Part shown: positions 45,991 through 57,402 of the stretch, piece by piece
How the letters are laid out: every line of letters starts with the position of its first letter
Numbering within the stretch: position 1 is the stretch's first letter
From: Pseudomonas putida
GTDB taxonomy: Bacteria; Pseudomonadota; Gammaproteobacteria; Pseudomonadales; Pseudomonadaceae
DNA: 64,000 nucleotides
Direction: 5' to 3'
Assembly (NCBI RefSeq): GCF_026625125.1
Contig: NZ_CP113097.1
Span: 4,202,001 to 4,266,000, forward strand
The notes under the pieces: model-generated
Told to the model about the DNA's origin: nothing
Seen by the model: only the letters and a program-made list of their open reading frames with translations
Databases searched by the model: none
Made by a program: the position numbers and the translations under genes

Positions 45991-47322
45991 TCAAACTGGC
46001 TTGCTGACCTCGCCCGGATCAGCCGGTTCGGCCTTATCTTCAGCCTCGGTATCCTCAGCCGCCACAGGCGCCTGCATTACCTCCTGCACGGTCTGTTCAT
46101 CCACCCGCGGGTCGAGCGCCGCCGACAATGGCGAGCCCGCCGCCGGCATGGCCACGTGACCCAACGGCGCGTCCTGTACCTGGTGCAGCCCGGTGACCGC
46201 CTTCGGCCGAATCCGCCACACCAGCACCAGGGCGAAGAACACGAAGAAGGCATACAGCATCTGCGCGCCCAGCACCTTCATCAGTACCCCCGCCGCCAGC
46301 GGCCCGATGCACGCCCCCACGCCGTAGGTGACCAGCAGCATCGCGGTCAACGAGACACGCCGCTCGCTTTCCACGTGGTCGTTGGAAAATGCCACAGCCA
46401 GCGGATAAAGGCAGAACTGCAGCAGCGAAATCAGAAAGCCGATGCCGAAAAGCAACTCCAACGGCACATTGGGCAGAATCGCCAGCGGCGCCGCCGCCAG
46501 CGCCAGCCCCACAGCCACGCTGCGGATCAGCACGGCCCGGTCATAGCGGTCGGACAACCAGCCCAACGGCCACTGCACCAGCAGCCCGGCAAAGATGCAG
46601 CTGCCCATGAACAAGCCGATCTGCTCGGTGGAAAGCCCCTGGCTGGACGCATACAGCGGCGCCAGGCCGTAAAAAGAGCCAACGATCAACCCCGAACCCA
46701 GCACCGTGCTCAGCGACTGCGGCACGCGCTTGATGAAGAATTTCGGCTCCATGGGTGCCGGGCGCAGCGGCGCCGGGTGAATGCGCCGGGTCATCGCCAC
46801 CGGCACCAGGCACAGGGCGAAGCACATCGCGACCAGCATCAACAGTTCAGGGCCAAGTTCGGGATGCACCACCAGAATCAGCTGACCGAGCACCAGCCCC
46901 AGGTAAGAGGCGATCATGTACCCGCCAAACACAGCGCCGCGGTGCTTGGCGTCAGCCTGCTCGTTCAGCCAGCTCTCAATGACCATGTACTGGCACATCA
47001 TGCCCAGGCCAACGAGCATCCGCAGCCCGACCCAGACCGGCAGCCAGTTGGTCATGCCATGGCCCAGCACCGCCGCACAGACGATGCCGGCGCAGGTGGT
47101 ATAGGCCCGGATGTGCCCTACCCGGCCGATCAGTCGGTGGCCAACCTTGCCACCAACAGCCAGGCCGAAATAGTTGGCCGCCATCAACGCACCGACCCAC
47201 AGGCTGTCGACATTGTCGGCCGCCAGGCGCAAAGCCAGGTAAGTACTGAGCAGACCCGAGCCGATAAGCATCATCAAGGCAGCGAAATACAACGACTGAA
47301 ACGGCTTCCAGATGTTTCGCAT
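45991..47322 (-). CDS. MFS transporter (YcaD-like)
   Basis: Membrane protein of 443 residues with about 12 hydrophobic segments and MFS loops (GHRLIGRVGHIRA between segments 2 and 3, GWLSDRYDRAVLI between 8 and 9). The last 65 residues are a hydrophilic, acidic, Pro/Ala/Glu-rich tail (EDTEAEDKAEPADPGEVS), unusual for the family. The substrate cannot be deduced. Convergent with flgZ; 130 bases before it lies the glutamine-synthetase-like gene. Confidence 0.85.
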   Translation of the reverse strand: MRNIWKPFQSLYFAALMMLIGSGLLSTYLALRLAADNVDSLWVGALMAANYFGLAVGGKVGHRLIGRVGHIRAYTTCAGIVCAAVLGHGMTNWLPVWVGLRMLVGLGMMCQYMVIESWLNEQADAKHRGAVFGGYMIASYLGLVLGQLILVVHPELGPELLMLVAMCFALCLVPVAMTRRIHPAPLRPAPMEPKFFIKRVPQSLSTVLGSGLIVGSFYGLAPLYASSQGLSTEQIGLFMGSCIFAGLLVQWPLGWLSDRYDRAVLIRSVAVGLALAAAPLAILPNVPLELLFGIGFLISLLQFCLYPLAVAFSNDHVESERRVSLTAMLLVTYGVGACIGPLAAGVLMKVLGAQMLYAFFVFFALVLVWRIRPKAVTGLHQVQDAPLGHVAMPAAGSPLSAALDPRVDEQTVQEVMQAPVAAEDTEAEDKAEPADPGEVSKPV

Positions 47323-47452
47323 ACGTCCCGTAGGGCTCCCTGGTCAGGTGGCGTTGGCTTGCTGGCAAGCATAAAAGCAAATCAGCCGCGGCGCAGTCCC
47401 CTGCCGGCGAAATAGCAGAACAGGGGCGCATGCAGTAGCGTTCGTGTCGCGA

Positions 47453-48796
47453 TCAGGCTTGTGCCGCCAACACGCGCCGCTCCCACGGCGTGATCTCGTC
47501 GTAGAAATCAGTCAACTCGAGCGTCTTGCTGGCAGCGTAACCTTCGATGAACTCAGCCCCGAACAGTTCCCGGGCCAAGGCGCTGCGCTTGAGACGTTCC
47601 AGCGCCGCGTGCAGGGTGCAGGGCAGGCTCAGGTGCTCAGGGACCTGGAACTCACCCTGGATGGCCGGTGCAGGCGCCAGGCGCTGCTCGATGCCGTGCA
47701 GGCCAGCTGCCAGGCTGGCGGCAATGGCAAGGTAGGGGTTTGCATCCGCGCCCGGCAGGCGGTTCTCGACGCGCCGCGCCGCGGGGCCGCTGGCCGGAAT
47801 ACGCAGCCCGGCAGCGCGGTTGTCATGCGACCAGCAGGCATTGTTCGGCGACGCATAGGGATGGCACAGCCGCTGGTACGAGTTGACATTGGGTGCGAAC
47901 AGCGCGGTGAAATCGGCCATGCACGCCTGCAGGCCGCCAATGAAATGATGGAAGGTCTCGCTCGGCTGCCCCTGGTCATCGCTGAACACGTTCCGCCCCG
48001 TGGCGACCTCTACCAGGCTCTGGTGAATATGCATCGAGCTGCCCGGCGTATGCGCCAGGGGCTTGGCCATGCACACCACCGTCAGGCCATGCTTGAGCGC
48101 GACCTCCTTGAGCAGGTGCTTGAACAGGAACGTCTGGTCGGCCAGCAGCAAGGGGTCGCCGTGCAGCAGATTGATTTCGAACTGGCTGACGCCCATTTCA
48201 TGCATGAAGGTGTCGCGCGGCAGGCCAAGCGCTGCCATGCACCGGTAAACCTCCTGAAAGAACGGCCGCAGGCCGTTGTTGGAACTGACACTGAATGCCG
48301 AGTGGCCGAGCTCACGGCGGCCGTCCTTGCCCAGCGGCGGCGCAAACGGTTGTACAGGGTCACTGTTGGGCGCAAAGACGAAGAACTCCAGTTCGGTGGC
48401 CACCACCGGCGCCAGGCCCAGCGCGGCATAGCGGGCGATCACCCCTTTGAGTAGCCCGCGGGTGGATAGCCCTGACGGGCGGCCATCGAGCTCATTGGCA
48501 TCACAGATCGCCAGCGCCAGGCCCTCCTCGCTCCAGGGCAAGCGGTGGATCTGCGCAGGCTCCGCGACCAAGGCCAGATCACCATCGTCGCTGCCGTAGT
48601 ATTTCGCTGGCGGGTAGCCGCCCATGATGCACTGCAACAAGACGCCACGTGCCATCTGCAGGCGCCGGCCTTCGAGGAAGCCATCGGCAGTCATGACCTT
48701 GCCACGGGGAACGCCGTTAAGGTCGGGAGTGACACATTCGATCTGGTCGATGCCCTGAAGATGCTCGGCGAGCGAGCGCGGGGCTGCGGTGGTCAT
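47453..48796 (-). CDS. Glutamine-synthetase family ligase (probable gamma-glutamylpolyamine type)
   Basis: Enzyme of 447 residues. GS catalytic-domain motifs are present (PLAHTPGSSMHIHQSLVE for ATP binding, NRLPGADANPYLAIAASLAA). Length and sequence type fit the PuuA/Spu group that gamma-glutamylates polyamines or other amines rather than housekeeping GlnA; the substrate is not shown. The ATG at 48796 has AAGGA 8 bases upstream; the longer frame to 48868 would run into the bkdR end region. It follows bkdR in the same direction. Confidence 0.85.
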   Translation of the reverse strand: MTTAAPRSLAEHLQGIDQIECVTPDLNGVPRGKVMTADGFLEGRRLQMARGVLLQCIMGGYPPAKYYGSDDGDLALVAEPAQIHRLPWSEEGLALAICDANELDGRPSGLSTRGLLKGVIARYAALGLAPVVATELEFFVFAPNSDPVQPFAPPLGKDGRRELGHSAFSVSSNNGLRPFFQEVYRCMAALGLPRDTFMHEMGVSQFEINLLHGDPLLLADQTFLFKHLLKEVALKHGLTVVCMAKPLAHTPGSSMHIHQSLVEVATGRNVFSDDQGQPSETFHHFIGGLQACMADFTALFAPNVNSYQRLCHPYASPNNACWSHDNRAAGLRIPASGPAARRVENRLPGADANPYLAIAASLAAGLHGIEQRLAPAPAIQGEFQVPEHLSLPCTLHAALERLKRSALARELFGAEFIEGYAASKTLELTDFYDEITPWERRVLAAQA

Positions 48797-48892
48797 GACG
48801 CTTGTCCTTGTTGTTATGGGCTGGCAACAACATAGGCTGGGGGTGTTTAAAATATCAAGCACCTGCATCCGCGACGACGCAGTTCTTGCCCC

Positions 48893-49378
48893 TCACTCGC
48901 GCAGGGTCATGCCGTTGGCAGGCAATGGCAGCGCCGTTTTGTACCGGACCTGCTTCAAGGCAAAACTCGAGCGTATGTTCGCTACCCCTGGCAGTCGCGT
49001 CAGGTAATCGAGAAACCGCTCCAGCGCCTGAATGCTCGGCAACAGCACCCGTAGCAAATAGTCGGGGTCGCCAGTCATCAGGTAGCACTCCATCACCTCC
49101 GGGCGCTCGGCGATTTCTTCCTCGAAGCGGTGCAGCGCTTGCTCTACCTGCTTCTCCAGGCTGACATGGATGAACACATTGACATCCAGCCCCAGCACCT
49201 CTGGCGACAGCAGGGTCACCTGCTGACGGATCACACCCAGCTCTTCCATGGCCTTGACCCGGTTGAAGCAAGGCGTGGGCGACAGGTTCACCGACCGCGC
49301 CAGTTCTGCGTTGGTGATGCGGGCGTTGTCCTGAAGGCTGTTGAGAATGCCGATATCGGTACGATCGAGTTTGCGCAT
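48893..49378 (-). CDS. bkdR: BkdR, Lrp-family activator of the bkd operon
   Basis: Regulator of 161 residues: an AsnC/Lrp helix-turn-helix (about 1-60; [40 protein letters not shown]) and a RAM domain that binds amino acids. Divergent from bkdAA, as in P. putida, where BkdR with branched-chain amino acids activates the operon. The 197-base intergenic region is AT-rich near its own end. Confidence 0.95.
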   Translation of the reverse strand: MRKLDRTDIGILNSLQDNARITNAELARSVNLSPTPCFNRVKAMEELGVIRQQVTLLSPEVLGLDVNVFIHVSLEKQVEQALHRFEEEIAERPEVMECYLMTGDPDYLLRVLLPSIQALERFLDYLTRLPGVANIRSSFALKQVRYKTALPLPANGMTLRE

Positions 49379-49452
49379 GAGACAAATTCACCGGTTTTTT
49401 GTGTTTATGCAGAATGTTTATCTGGACCGCTCGCTAAAGGCAATCAACTTGA

Positions 49453-49465
49453 GAGAAAAATTCTC
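49453..49465. promoter_or_regulatory. Dyad in the bkdR-bkdAA intergenic region
   Basis: gagaa-aaa-ttctc is a perfect inverted repeat in the middle of the shared promoter region. Lrp-type proteins bind AT-rich dyads, so it may be part of the BkdR site. No firm -35/-10 was fixed. Confidence 0.4.
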
Positions 49466-49497
49466 CCGGGGTGTCACTACTATGTAATTGACGCTGA

Positions 49498-50808
<1,311 letters not shown>

Positions 50809-50809
50809 G

Positions 50810-51868
50810 ATGAACGACCACAACAACAGCATCAAACCGGAAACCGCCATGGCCACCACTACCATGACCATGATCCAGGCCCTGCGCTCGGCCATGGACG
50901 TCATGCTTGAGCGCGACGACAACGTGGTGATCTACGGCCAGGACGTGGGTTACTTTGGCGGCGTGTTCCGCTGCACCGAGGGCCTGCAGACCAAGTACGG
51001 CAAGTCGCGCGTGTTCGACGCGCCGATCTCCGAGAGCGGTATCGTCGGCACCGCCGTGGGCATGGGTGCCTATGGCCTGCGGCCTGTGGTGGAAATCCAG
51101 TTCGCCGACTATTTCTATCCTGCCTCCGACCAGATCGTTTCGGAAATGGCGCGCCTGCGCTACCGCTCGGCCGGCGAATTCATCTCCCCACTGACCCTGC
51201 GCATGCCCTGCGGTGGCGGCATCTACGGTGGCCAGACCCACAGCCAGAGCCCCGAAGCGATGTTCACTCAGGTGTGCGGCCTGCGCACGGTCATGCCCTC
51301 CAACCCGTACGATGCCAAAGGCCTGCTGATCGCCTCGATCGAATGCGATGACCCGGTGATCTTCCTGGAGCCCAAGCGCCTGTATAACGGCCCGTTCGAC
51401 GGCCACCACGACCGCCCGGTGACGCCGTGGTCCAAGCACCCGCAAAGTGCCGTGCCGGACGGTTACTACACCGTGCCGCTGGACAAAGCGGCCATCACCC
51501 GCCCAGGCAACGACGTCACTGTATTGACCTACGGCACCACGGTCTACGTGGCCCAGGTGGCCGCCGAGGAAACCGGTGTGGATGCTGAAGTGATCGACCT
51601 GCGCAGCCTCTGGCCGCTGGACCTGGACACCATCGTCGCGTCGGTGAAGAAGACCGGCCGCTGCGTGGTCGTGCATGAAGCCACACGGACCTGCGGTTTC
51701 GGCGCCGAACTGGTGGCGCTGGTGCAGGAGCATTGCTTCCATCACCTCGAAGCGCCCATCGAGCGCGTCACCGGTTGGGACACGCCCTACCCTCACGCAC
51801 AGGAGTGGGCTTATTTCCCAGGCCCTTCTCGTGTTGGTGCGGCATTGAAACGGGTCATGGAGGTCTGA
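50810..51868 (+). CDS. bkdAB: Branched-chain keto acid dehydrogenase E1 beta
   Basis: Subunit of 352 residues, paired with E1 alpha in an alpha2beta2 enzyme. DVGYFGGVFRCTEGLQTKYG, PISESGIVGTAVGMGAYGL and VHEATRTCGFGAEL are typical. ATG at 50810 directly after the bkdAA stop (TGAGATG). It ends one base before bkdB. Confidence 0.97.
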   Translation: MNDHNNSIKPETAMATTTMTMIQALRSAMDVMLERDDNVVIYGQDVGYFGGVFRCTEGLQTKYGKSRVFDAPISESGIVGTAVGMGAYGLRPVVEIQFADYFYPASDQIVSEMARLRYRSAGEFISPLTLRMPCGGGIYGGQTHSQSPEAMFTQVCGLRTVMPSNPYDAKGLLIASIECDDPVIFLEPKRLYNGPFDGHHDRPVTPWSKHPQSAVPDGYYTVPLDKAAITRPGNDVTVLTYGTTVYVAQVAAEETGVDAEVIDLRSLWPLDLDTIVASVKKTGRCVVVHEATRTCGFGAELVALVQEHCFHHLEAPIERVTGWDTPYPHAQEWAYFPGPSRVGAALKRVMEV

Positions 51869-53140
51869 ATGGGCACGCACGTCATCAAGATGCCGGACAT
51901 TGGCGAAGGCATCGCGCAAGTCGAACTGGTCGAATGGTTCGTCAAGGTCGGCGATGTGATCGCCGAAGACCAGGTGGTCGCCGATGTCATGACTGACAAG
52001 GCCACCGTGGAAATCCCTTCGCCGGTCAGTGGCAAGGTGCTGGCCCTGGGTGGCCAGCCGGGTGAAGTGATGGCGGTCGGCAGCGAGCTGATCCGCATCG
52101 AAGTGGAAGGCAGCGGCAACCACGTGGATGTGCCGCAGGCCAAGCCGGTCGAGCCGCAGGCCGCACCGGTCGCCGTCAAGCCGGAACCCCGTGTCGACGC
52201 ACAACCGGTTGCCTGCCCGGCCACCACGTCGCACAGTGCCCCCCCTATCGTGCCGCGCCAGGCCGACGAAAAGCCGCTGGCCTCCCCCGCTGTGCGCAAG
52301 CGCGCCCTGGATGCTGGTATCGAATTGCGTTACGTGCATGGTAGCGGCCCGGCCGGGCGCATCCTGCACGAAGACCTCGATGCCTTCATCAGCAAACCGC
52401 AGAGCCCTGCCGGCCAGGCACCTGGCGGTTATGCCAAGCGCACCGACAGCGAGCAGGTGCAGGTGATCGGCCTGCGCCGCAAGATCGCCCAGCGCATGCA
52501 GGATGCCAAGCGCCGCGTGGCGCACTTCAGCTATGTCGAGGAAATCGACGTCACGGCGCTGGAAGCCCTGCGCCAGCAACTCAACAGCAAGCACGGTGAC
52601 AGCCGCGGCAAGCTGACCCTGTTGCCGTTCCTGGTGCGCGCCCTGGTCGTGGCGCTGCGCGACTTCCCGCAGATCAACGCCACCTATGACGACGAAGCCC
52701 AGGTCATCACCCGCCATGGCGCGGTGCACGTGGGCATCGCCACCCAAGGCGACAACGGCCTGATGGTGCCGGTGCTGCGCCACGCCGAGGCCGGCAGCCT
52801 GTGGGGCAATGCCAGCGAGATTGGCCGCCTGGCCAATGCAGCGCGCAACAACAAGGCCAGCCGCGAGGAACTGTCCGGCTCGACCATCACCCTGACCAGC
52901 CTCGGTGCGTTGGGCGGTATCGTCAGCACACCGGTGGTCAACACCCCGGAGGTAGCGATCGTCGGCGTCAACCGCATGGTCGAGCGGCCAATGGTGGTCG
53001 ACGGCCAGATCGTGATCCGCAAGATGATGAACCTGTCCAGCTCGTTCGACCACCGTGTGGTCGATGGCATGGATGCCGCGCTGTTCATCCAGGCTGTACG
53101 TGGCTTGCTTGAACAACCCGCCTGCCTGTTCGTGGAGTAA
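51869..53140 (+). CDS. bkdB: Branched-chain keto acid dehydrogenase E2 (dihydrolipoyl transacylase)
   Basis: Core enzyme of 423 residues with one lipoyl domain (Lys44 in [12 protein letters not shown]), a Pro/Ala linker, an E3-binding domain (about 135-175; [15 protein letters not shown]) and a CoA-dependent acyltransferase domain ending in the catalytic [17 protein letters not shown]. The start immediately follows the bkdAB stop. Confidence 0.97.
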   Translation: MGTHVIKMPDIGEGIAQVELVEWFVKVGDVIAEDQVVADVMTDKATVEIPSPVSGKVLALGGQPGEVMAVGSELIRIEVEGSGNHVDVPQAKPVEPQAAPVAVKPEPRVDAQPVACPATTSHSAPPIVPRQADEKPLASPAVRKRALDAGIELRYVHGSGPAGRILHEDLDAFISKPQSPAGQAPGGYAKRTDSEQVQVIGLRRKIAQRMQDAKRRVAHFSYVEEIDVTALEALRQQLNSKHGDSRGKLTLLPFLVRALVVALRDFPQINATYDDEAQVITRHGAVHVGIATQGDNGLMVPVLRHAEAGSLWGNASEIGRLANAARNNKASREELSGSTITLTSLGALGGIVSTPVVNTPEVAIVGVNRMVERPMVVDGQIVIRKMMNLSSSFDHRVVDGMDAALFIQAVRGLLEQPACLFVE

Positions 53141-53142
53141 GC

Positions 53143-54522
53143 ATGCAACAGACTATCGACACCACCCTGCTGATCATCGGCGGTGGCCCTGGTGGCTACG
53201 TGGCCGCCATCCGCGCAGGGCAATTGGGCATCCCCACCGTGCTGGTGGAAGGCCAGGCGCTGGGCGGCACTTGCCTGAACATCGGCTGCATTCCGTCCAA
53301 GGCGCTGATCCATGTGGCTGAGCAGTTCCACCAGGCTTCGCGCTTTACCGAACCCTCGCCCCTGGGCATCAGCGTCGCCTCGCCGCGCCTGGACATCGGC
53401 CAGAGCGTGGCCTGGAAGGACGGTATCGTCGATCGCCTGACCACCGGCGTCGCCGCGCTGCTGAAAAAGCACGGGGTCAAAGTGATCCATGGCTGGGCGA
53501 AGATCCTTGACGGCAAGCACGTCGACGTCGACGGCCAGCGCATCCAGTGCGAGCACCTGCTGCTGGCCACCGGCTCGAACAGCGTCGAACTGCCCATGCT
53601 GCCGCTGGGCGGGCCGATCATCTCCTCGACCGAGGCCCTGGCCCCCGAAACCCTACCTCGGCACCTGGTGGTGGTTGGCGGCGGCTATATCGGCCTGGAG
53701 CTGGGTATCGCCTACCGCAAACTGGGCGCGCAGGTGAGCGTGGTGGAGGCGCGTGAGCGCATCCTGCCGACCTATGACAGCGAGCTGACCGCGCCGGTAG
53801 CCGAATCGCTGAAAAAGCTGGGCATCACTGTGTACCTTGGGCACAGCGTCGAAGGTTACGACAGCGGTTGCTTGCTGGCCCGCGATGCTCAAGGTGCACA
53901 GCTGCGCCTGGAGGCCGACCGGGTGCTGGTGGCGGTTGGCCGCCGCCCGCGCACGCACGGTTTCAATCTGGAAAGCCTCGAACTGAAGATGAACGGCGCG
54001 GCCATCGCCATCGACGAACGCTGTCAGACCAGCATGCACAACGTTTGGGCCATCGGTGACGTGGCCGGCGAACCGATGCTGGCACACCGCGCAATGGCGC
54101 AAGGTGAAATGGTCGCGGAAATCATTGCCGGCAAGGCACGACGGTTCGAACCCTGCGCAATTGCAGCAGTGTGTTTTACAGACCCGGAAGTCGTTGTGGT
54201 CGGCAAGACCCCGGAACAGGCCAGCCAGCAAGGGCTGGACTGCATCGTCGCGCAGTTCCCCTTCGCCGCCAATGGCCGCGCCATGAGCCTGGAGTCGAAA
54301 ACCGGCTTCGTGCGCGTGGTGGCGCGGCGTGACAATCACGTGATCCTGGGTTGGCAGGCGGTTGGCGTGGCGGTTTCAGAGCTGTCCACAGCGTTTGCCC
54401 AGTCATTGGAAATGGGCGCGCGGCTGGAGGATATCGCGGGCACTATCCACGCTCACCCGACCCTGGGCGAAGCGGTGCAGGAAGCGGCATTGCGCGCGCT
54501 GGGCCACGCCCTGCACATCTGA
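53143..54522 (+). CDS. lpdV: Lipoamide dehydrogenase of the bkd complex (E3)
   Basis: Flavoprotein of 459 residues, the length known for P. putida LpdV. FAD site [19 protein letters not shown], redox cysteines Cys44 and Cys49 in [17 protein letters not shown] site [13 protein letters not shown], and the C-terminal catalytic [13 protein letters not shown]. It re-oxidises the E2 lipoyl group. Starts 2 bases after bkdB; a terminator follows. Confidence 0.97.
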   Translation: MQQTIDTTLLIIGGGPGGYVAAIRAGQLGIPTVLVEGQALGGTCLNIGCIPSKALIHVAEQFHQASRFTEPSPLGISVASPRLDIGQSVAWKDGIVDRLTTGVAALLKKHGVKVIHGWAKILDGKHVDVDGQRIQCEHLLLATGSNSVELPMLPLGGPIISSTEALAPETLPRHLVVVGGGYIGLELGIAYRKLGAQVSVVEARERILPTYDSELTAPVAESLKKLGITVYLGHSVEGYDSGCLLARDAQGAQLRLEADRVLVAVGRRPRTHGFNLESLELKMNGAAIAIDERCQTSMHNVWAIGDVAGEPMLAHRAMAQGEMVAEIIAGKARRFEPCAIAAVCFTDPEVVVVGKTPEQASQQGLDCIVAQFPFAANGRAMSLESKTGFVRVVARRDNHVILGWQAVGVAVSELSTAFAQSLEMGARLEDIAGTIHAHPTLGEAVQEAALRALGHALHI

Positions 54523-54547
54523 CACTGAAGCGGCTGCGGCCGATTTG

Positions 54548-54581
54548 GCCCGCAGCGCCCTCGGCGCTGCGGGCTTTTTTT
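54548..54581 (+). terminator. Strong intrinsic terminator of the bkd operon
   Basis: A perfect 12-bp GC stem (54548-54559 with 54563-54574, 3-base loop) followed by seven T. Confidence 0.95.
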
Positions 54582-54626
54582 CATTCGGCGATGCTGCATT
54601 GGCCTGCAGACATGCCGATGATCAGT

Positions 54627-55349
54627 TCAAACGCGGAAGTAGCCCACCGACGAATCGAACGGCAGGCGCTTGAGTTCGATCTTGTTCAGATCCAGCACGT
54701 CACGCAGCGCGGCAGTTTCGCCAGGGAAGTTGCGGTAGGCGACTTCGTCCAGCACCACGATCGCGCCTTTAGGCATGTAAGGCAGGAAAGTCTCCAGCGC
54801 CACCTTGGTGGACGAATACAGGTCCGTGTCGAGGATCAGCATGGCCACTACCAGATCGGGGCGGGTTTTCACAAAGGCAGGCACGGTTTCCAGAATGTCG
54901 CCCTTGACGATCTCGCAGCGCGGGATCCGATTGACCGGGCGAATCAGATCGTTGGCCTCGATCATGTCCTGAATCAGGGTCTCGTCGGTGTCGGAGAACA
55001 TGCTTTCATTGATGTCGGCTGGATCCTGCTCGGCATCGATGCTGGCAAAGCCGCCGAAGGTATCGAAACCGATGATCGAACGGTTGATCGCATAGGGTTC
55101 CAGAATCATCGATAGCTGCATGTACAGCATCAACGAGTTGCCTTTGTATACGCCGCACTCGACGATAGCGCCCGGAATGTCTTGCACCATCTTGAACAGT
55201 TCGATGCGCGAAAGCGCAGCGGTCACGGCGATACGGTTGGCAAACACGAACGGCGCATCGGCCACGTATTGGGCATCGACACGGCTCAGCACGCTGGCGC
55301 GCTTTTCGTTGTACTCGACCTCGGCAGCAGTCAGACGACGCTTGGTCAT
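54627..55349 (-). CDS. TylF-type SAM-dependent O-methyltransferase
   Basis: Protein of 240 residues in the TylF/macrocin O-methyltransferase family. SAM and core motifs: AIVECGVYKGNSLMLYMQL, IGFDTFGGFASID; metal-site segment MLILDTDLYSSTKVALETFL and VVLDEVAYRNFPGE. Relatives methylate sugar hydroxyls in antibiotics and glycans. Its ATG overlaps the stop of the upstream dioxygenase-like gene as ATGA. It is the last gene of the left arm and faces the bkd terminator. Confidence 0.88.
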   Translation of the reverse strand: MTKRRLTAAEVEYNEKRASVLSRVDAQYVADAPFVFANRIAVTAALSRIELFKMVQDIPGAIVECGVYKGNSLMLYMQLSMILEPYAINRSIIGFDTFGGFASIDAEQDPADINESMFSDTDETLIQDMIEANDLIRPVNRIPRCEIVKGDILETVPAFVKTRPDLVVAMLILDTDLYSSTKVALETFLPYMPKGAIVVLDEVAYRNFPGETAALRDVLDLNKIELKRLPFDSSVGYFRV

Positions 55350-56212
55350 GGGTTAACTCCCTGGAATTGCGAAAAGTCGCTGGCGTTGAAAAAGTCTTTG
55401 AAGCCGGCCTCAGCATCCGAACAACCGTTGTCGACGTTCGGTGCACCGCGCTTATGCAGCAGGTCTTGCAAGTGGATCAGACGGAAGTCCACGCTGAAAC
55501 GCACCTTGTCGGTGAAGTTGGCTACGGTGCCGTGCAGATGAGCGCCAGAGAAAATCAGCATTTCGCCGCTGTTTGCAGCCACACGCAGTTCGGCGCTGGT
55601 ATCGATGTCTTCCAGCGGCACCGGGTGTACCCGGGTTTCTTCAGTGATGTTCTGCGAAGCCTTGTGCCGTTGCACATGAATCCAGTCATTGAGGCTCCAA
55701 TCAGCGGAGCTGTTTCGCACCGGCCGCTCGAAATAGGCCGGGTTGATCATCATGGTCTGTTCGGGCTCGATGCTGTACACCGGCATCCAGGTATTCACCT
55801 GGCTTTCCACACTGCCGTACCAGGTATCGCGGTGGGGCTTGTATGCGTAGCTCACACCTGCATGCAGGTACTCGTAGTTGGGCACTACACGCACACGAGG
55901 CACGTCGAAGATATAGTCCTTGGGATCGGCCCCGATCTCGCGAATGAAATCGCGGATCAACGCCTTGGCCTGCGGACCATTGGTAAACTGCCGCTTGAGT
56001 GCAGTGACACGCTCTACGAAGGTCTCCACCGGCATCATTTTGTGCAGCGACTGGTGGTCGGTTTCGCCATCAAAGGCGGCGGTAATACTCTGCCGGGCCA
56101 ATGCACACAGCTCATGTGCATTGCCAAGGGCGGTTTCCAGGAAGATATCACCCCTGAACAGCGAGCCCCGGTAGTCCGGCTTGTTCTTCACCTGATTGAC
56201 ATAAAAATTCAT
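55346..56212 (-). CDS. Phytanoyl-CoA dioxygenase-like protein (first of three)
   Basis: Protein of 288 residues with a double-stranded beta-helix. Probable Fe(II) ligands: His and Asp in YKPHRDTWYG and the distal His in GAHLHGTVANFTDKVRFS, with the downstream Arg (SVDFR) placed for 2-oxoglutarate. This suggests a non-heme iron oxygenase, substrate unknown; some relatives are not catalytic. Coupled to the TylF-type gene. The 228 bases upstream hold a 9-bp inverted repeat. Confidence 0.75.
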   Translation of the reverse strand: MNFYVNQVKNKPDYRGSLFRGDIFLETALGNAHELCALARQSITAAFDGETDHQSLHKMMPVETFVERVTALKRQFTNGPQAKALIRDFIREIGADPKDYIFDVPRVRVVPNYEYLHAGVSYAYKPHRDTWYGSVESQVNTWMPVYSIEPEQTMMINPAYFERPVRNSSADWSLNDWIHVQRHKASQNITEETRVHPVPLEDIDTSAELRVAANSGEMLIFSGAHLHGTVANFTDKVRFSVDFRLIHLQDLLHKRGAPNVDNGCSDAEAGFKDFFNASDFSQFQGVNP

Positions 56213-56341
56213 ACTTGTCCCTTCAGGACCTCATTGAGACCAATGTCCACCACGAACTACGTGGGCTGGCAGCGGTGCATGGATTGAAGCGGACGCAAGG
56301 CGACGCATCCAGCCGCTGAGGGCGGGAACTCCAACCATGGC

Positions 56342-56364
56342 GATACAGGTGTATTACCTGTATC
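56342..56364. promoter_or_regulatory. Perfect inverted repeat upstream of the first dioxygenase-like gene
   Basis: gatacaggt-gtatt-acctgtatc: 9-base arms, 5-base spacer. It lies about 130 bases upstream of the ATG at 56212 and 77 bases past the stop of the next gene. There is no T tract, so an operator is more likely than a terminator. Confidence 0.5.
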
Positions 56365-56440
56365 CAGTGCTTCAGTGATCGGCATGCCGGCAGGAAACTT
56401 TAAGCGCGCGTGACGCCGATGCTGGCCAAATATCGGCTAA

Positions 56441-57286
56441 TTAGTGGCCTTCAATGGCATACACAGCGCGCACCTGTTCCACGCTCGGAAAGTGCTCGGT
56501 AATCAACCCGCGCTGCATTGTCTTGTGCTGGGTGAACGGATACTCGCGCTCGATGAACGTCGGCTCACTGGCATTTTCATAACGCCCACTGACGGAAATC
56601 CGCAAGCGCTCATCCCCTTCACGAGAAGACCGATGAATGGTGAAGTTCGACATCAAGCAAACGCCACCCTTGCCGACACAGACAGGAACGAAGTCATCTT
56701 CCTTGAAGTGCTTTTCGTCGACCCTCAACACATGCTGTTCCTGGTCGCCGCTAAGCAGGCCCAGCAAATGACTGCCGGGCATCACCTCCATGGTGAACAA
56801 TTGCGTGTCGATGTCCATGAACGGGATCCAGGTGGTGATGGTATCCAGGCTGCCCTGGACTGAAGTCCAGTCCTGATGCACGTCAAACCCCTGATAACCT
56901 CCCGGGATCACCAACTTTTTCGACATCAGATGCAACACAGGGGTGGTCTGGAACAACGGAGTAACGACGCCCAGGTCGGCAGCCGCTTCGCGTAGTCGAT
57001 CGGCGGTCATCAACCGGTAGACGCCGTACAGCTTGGAGCACATGCGCAGCGTCGCCAAGTAGAGAGGAACGCTCGCCCCCAGCAGTACGGCCATGTTCAG
57101 ATGCAGGGCTTCAACGGCAGGACCATCAGCGACAGGTAGAGCAAGCCGGTCCAACTGTTGGGCAAATGCCAGATTGAAGTGGACCAGGGTTTCGTCGAGA
57201 TGACGCGGGTCGAAAATGCCTTCGGCGACCAGATAACCCTGCTCGCGATAAAAGCGGATTTGATTTCGATCAAGAATCTTTCCCAT
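56441..57286 (-). CDS. Phytanoyl-CoA dioxygenase family protein (second of three)
   Basis: Protein of 281 residues. The N-terminal QIRFYREQGYLVAEGIFD is typical of the PhyH family. Iron ligands: HxD in FDVHQDWTSVQG and the distal His in NFTIHRSSREGDERLRIS, with Arg for 2-oxoglutarate. Start chosen at ATG 57286, where the family N-terminus begins; the in-frame GTG at 57346 adds 20 unrelated residues. Divergent from the acyltransferase gene at 57403; a TATACT (-10-like) lies at 57338-57343 on its strand. Confidence 0.85.
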   Translation of the reverse strand: MGKILDRNQIRFYREQGYLVAEGIFDPRHLDETLVHFNLAFAQQLDRLALPVADGPAVEALHLNMAVLLGASVPLYLATLRMCSKLYGVYRLMTADRLREAAADLGVVTPLFQTTPVLHLMSKKLVIPGGYQGFDVHQDWTSVQGSLDTITTWIPFMDIDTQLFTMEVMPGSHLLGLLSGDQEQHVLRVDEKHFKEDDFVPVCVGKGGVCLMSNFTIHRSSREGDERLRISVSGRYENASEPTFIEREYPFTQHKTMQRGLITEHFPSVEQVRAVYAIEGH

Positions 57287-57402
57287 CGGCCCGGTGCCCT
57301 TTTTTGTTACGCAAGCGGAGGTGCTATCGTGGCCAGCAGTATACACAGCGTACCCTCAGCACCGGTTGACCTGACTCATCCTCGAACACACTGGATACCC
57401 TG

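Noticed and set aside
56342..56364. Quorum-sensing lux box
   Set aside because: The half-sites are in the opposite order (acaggt...acctgt instead of acctgt...acaggt), so it is only reported as an unknown dyad.
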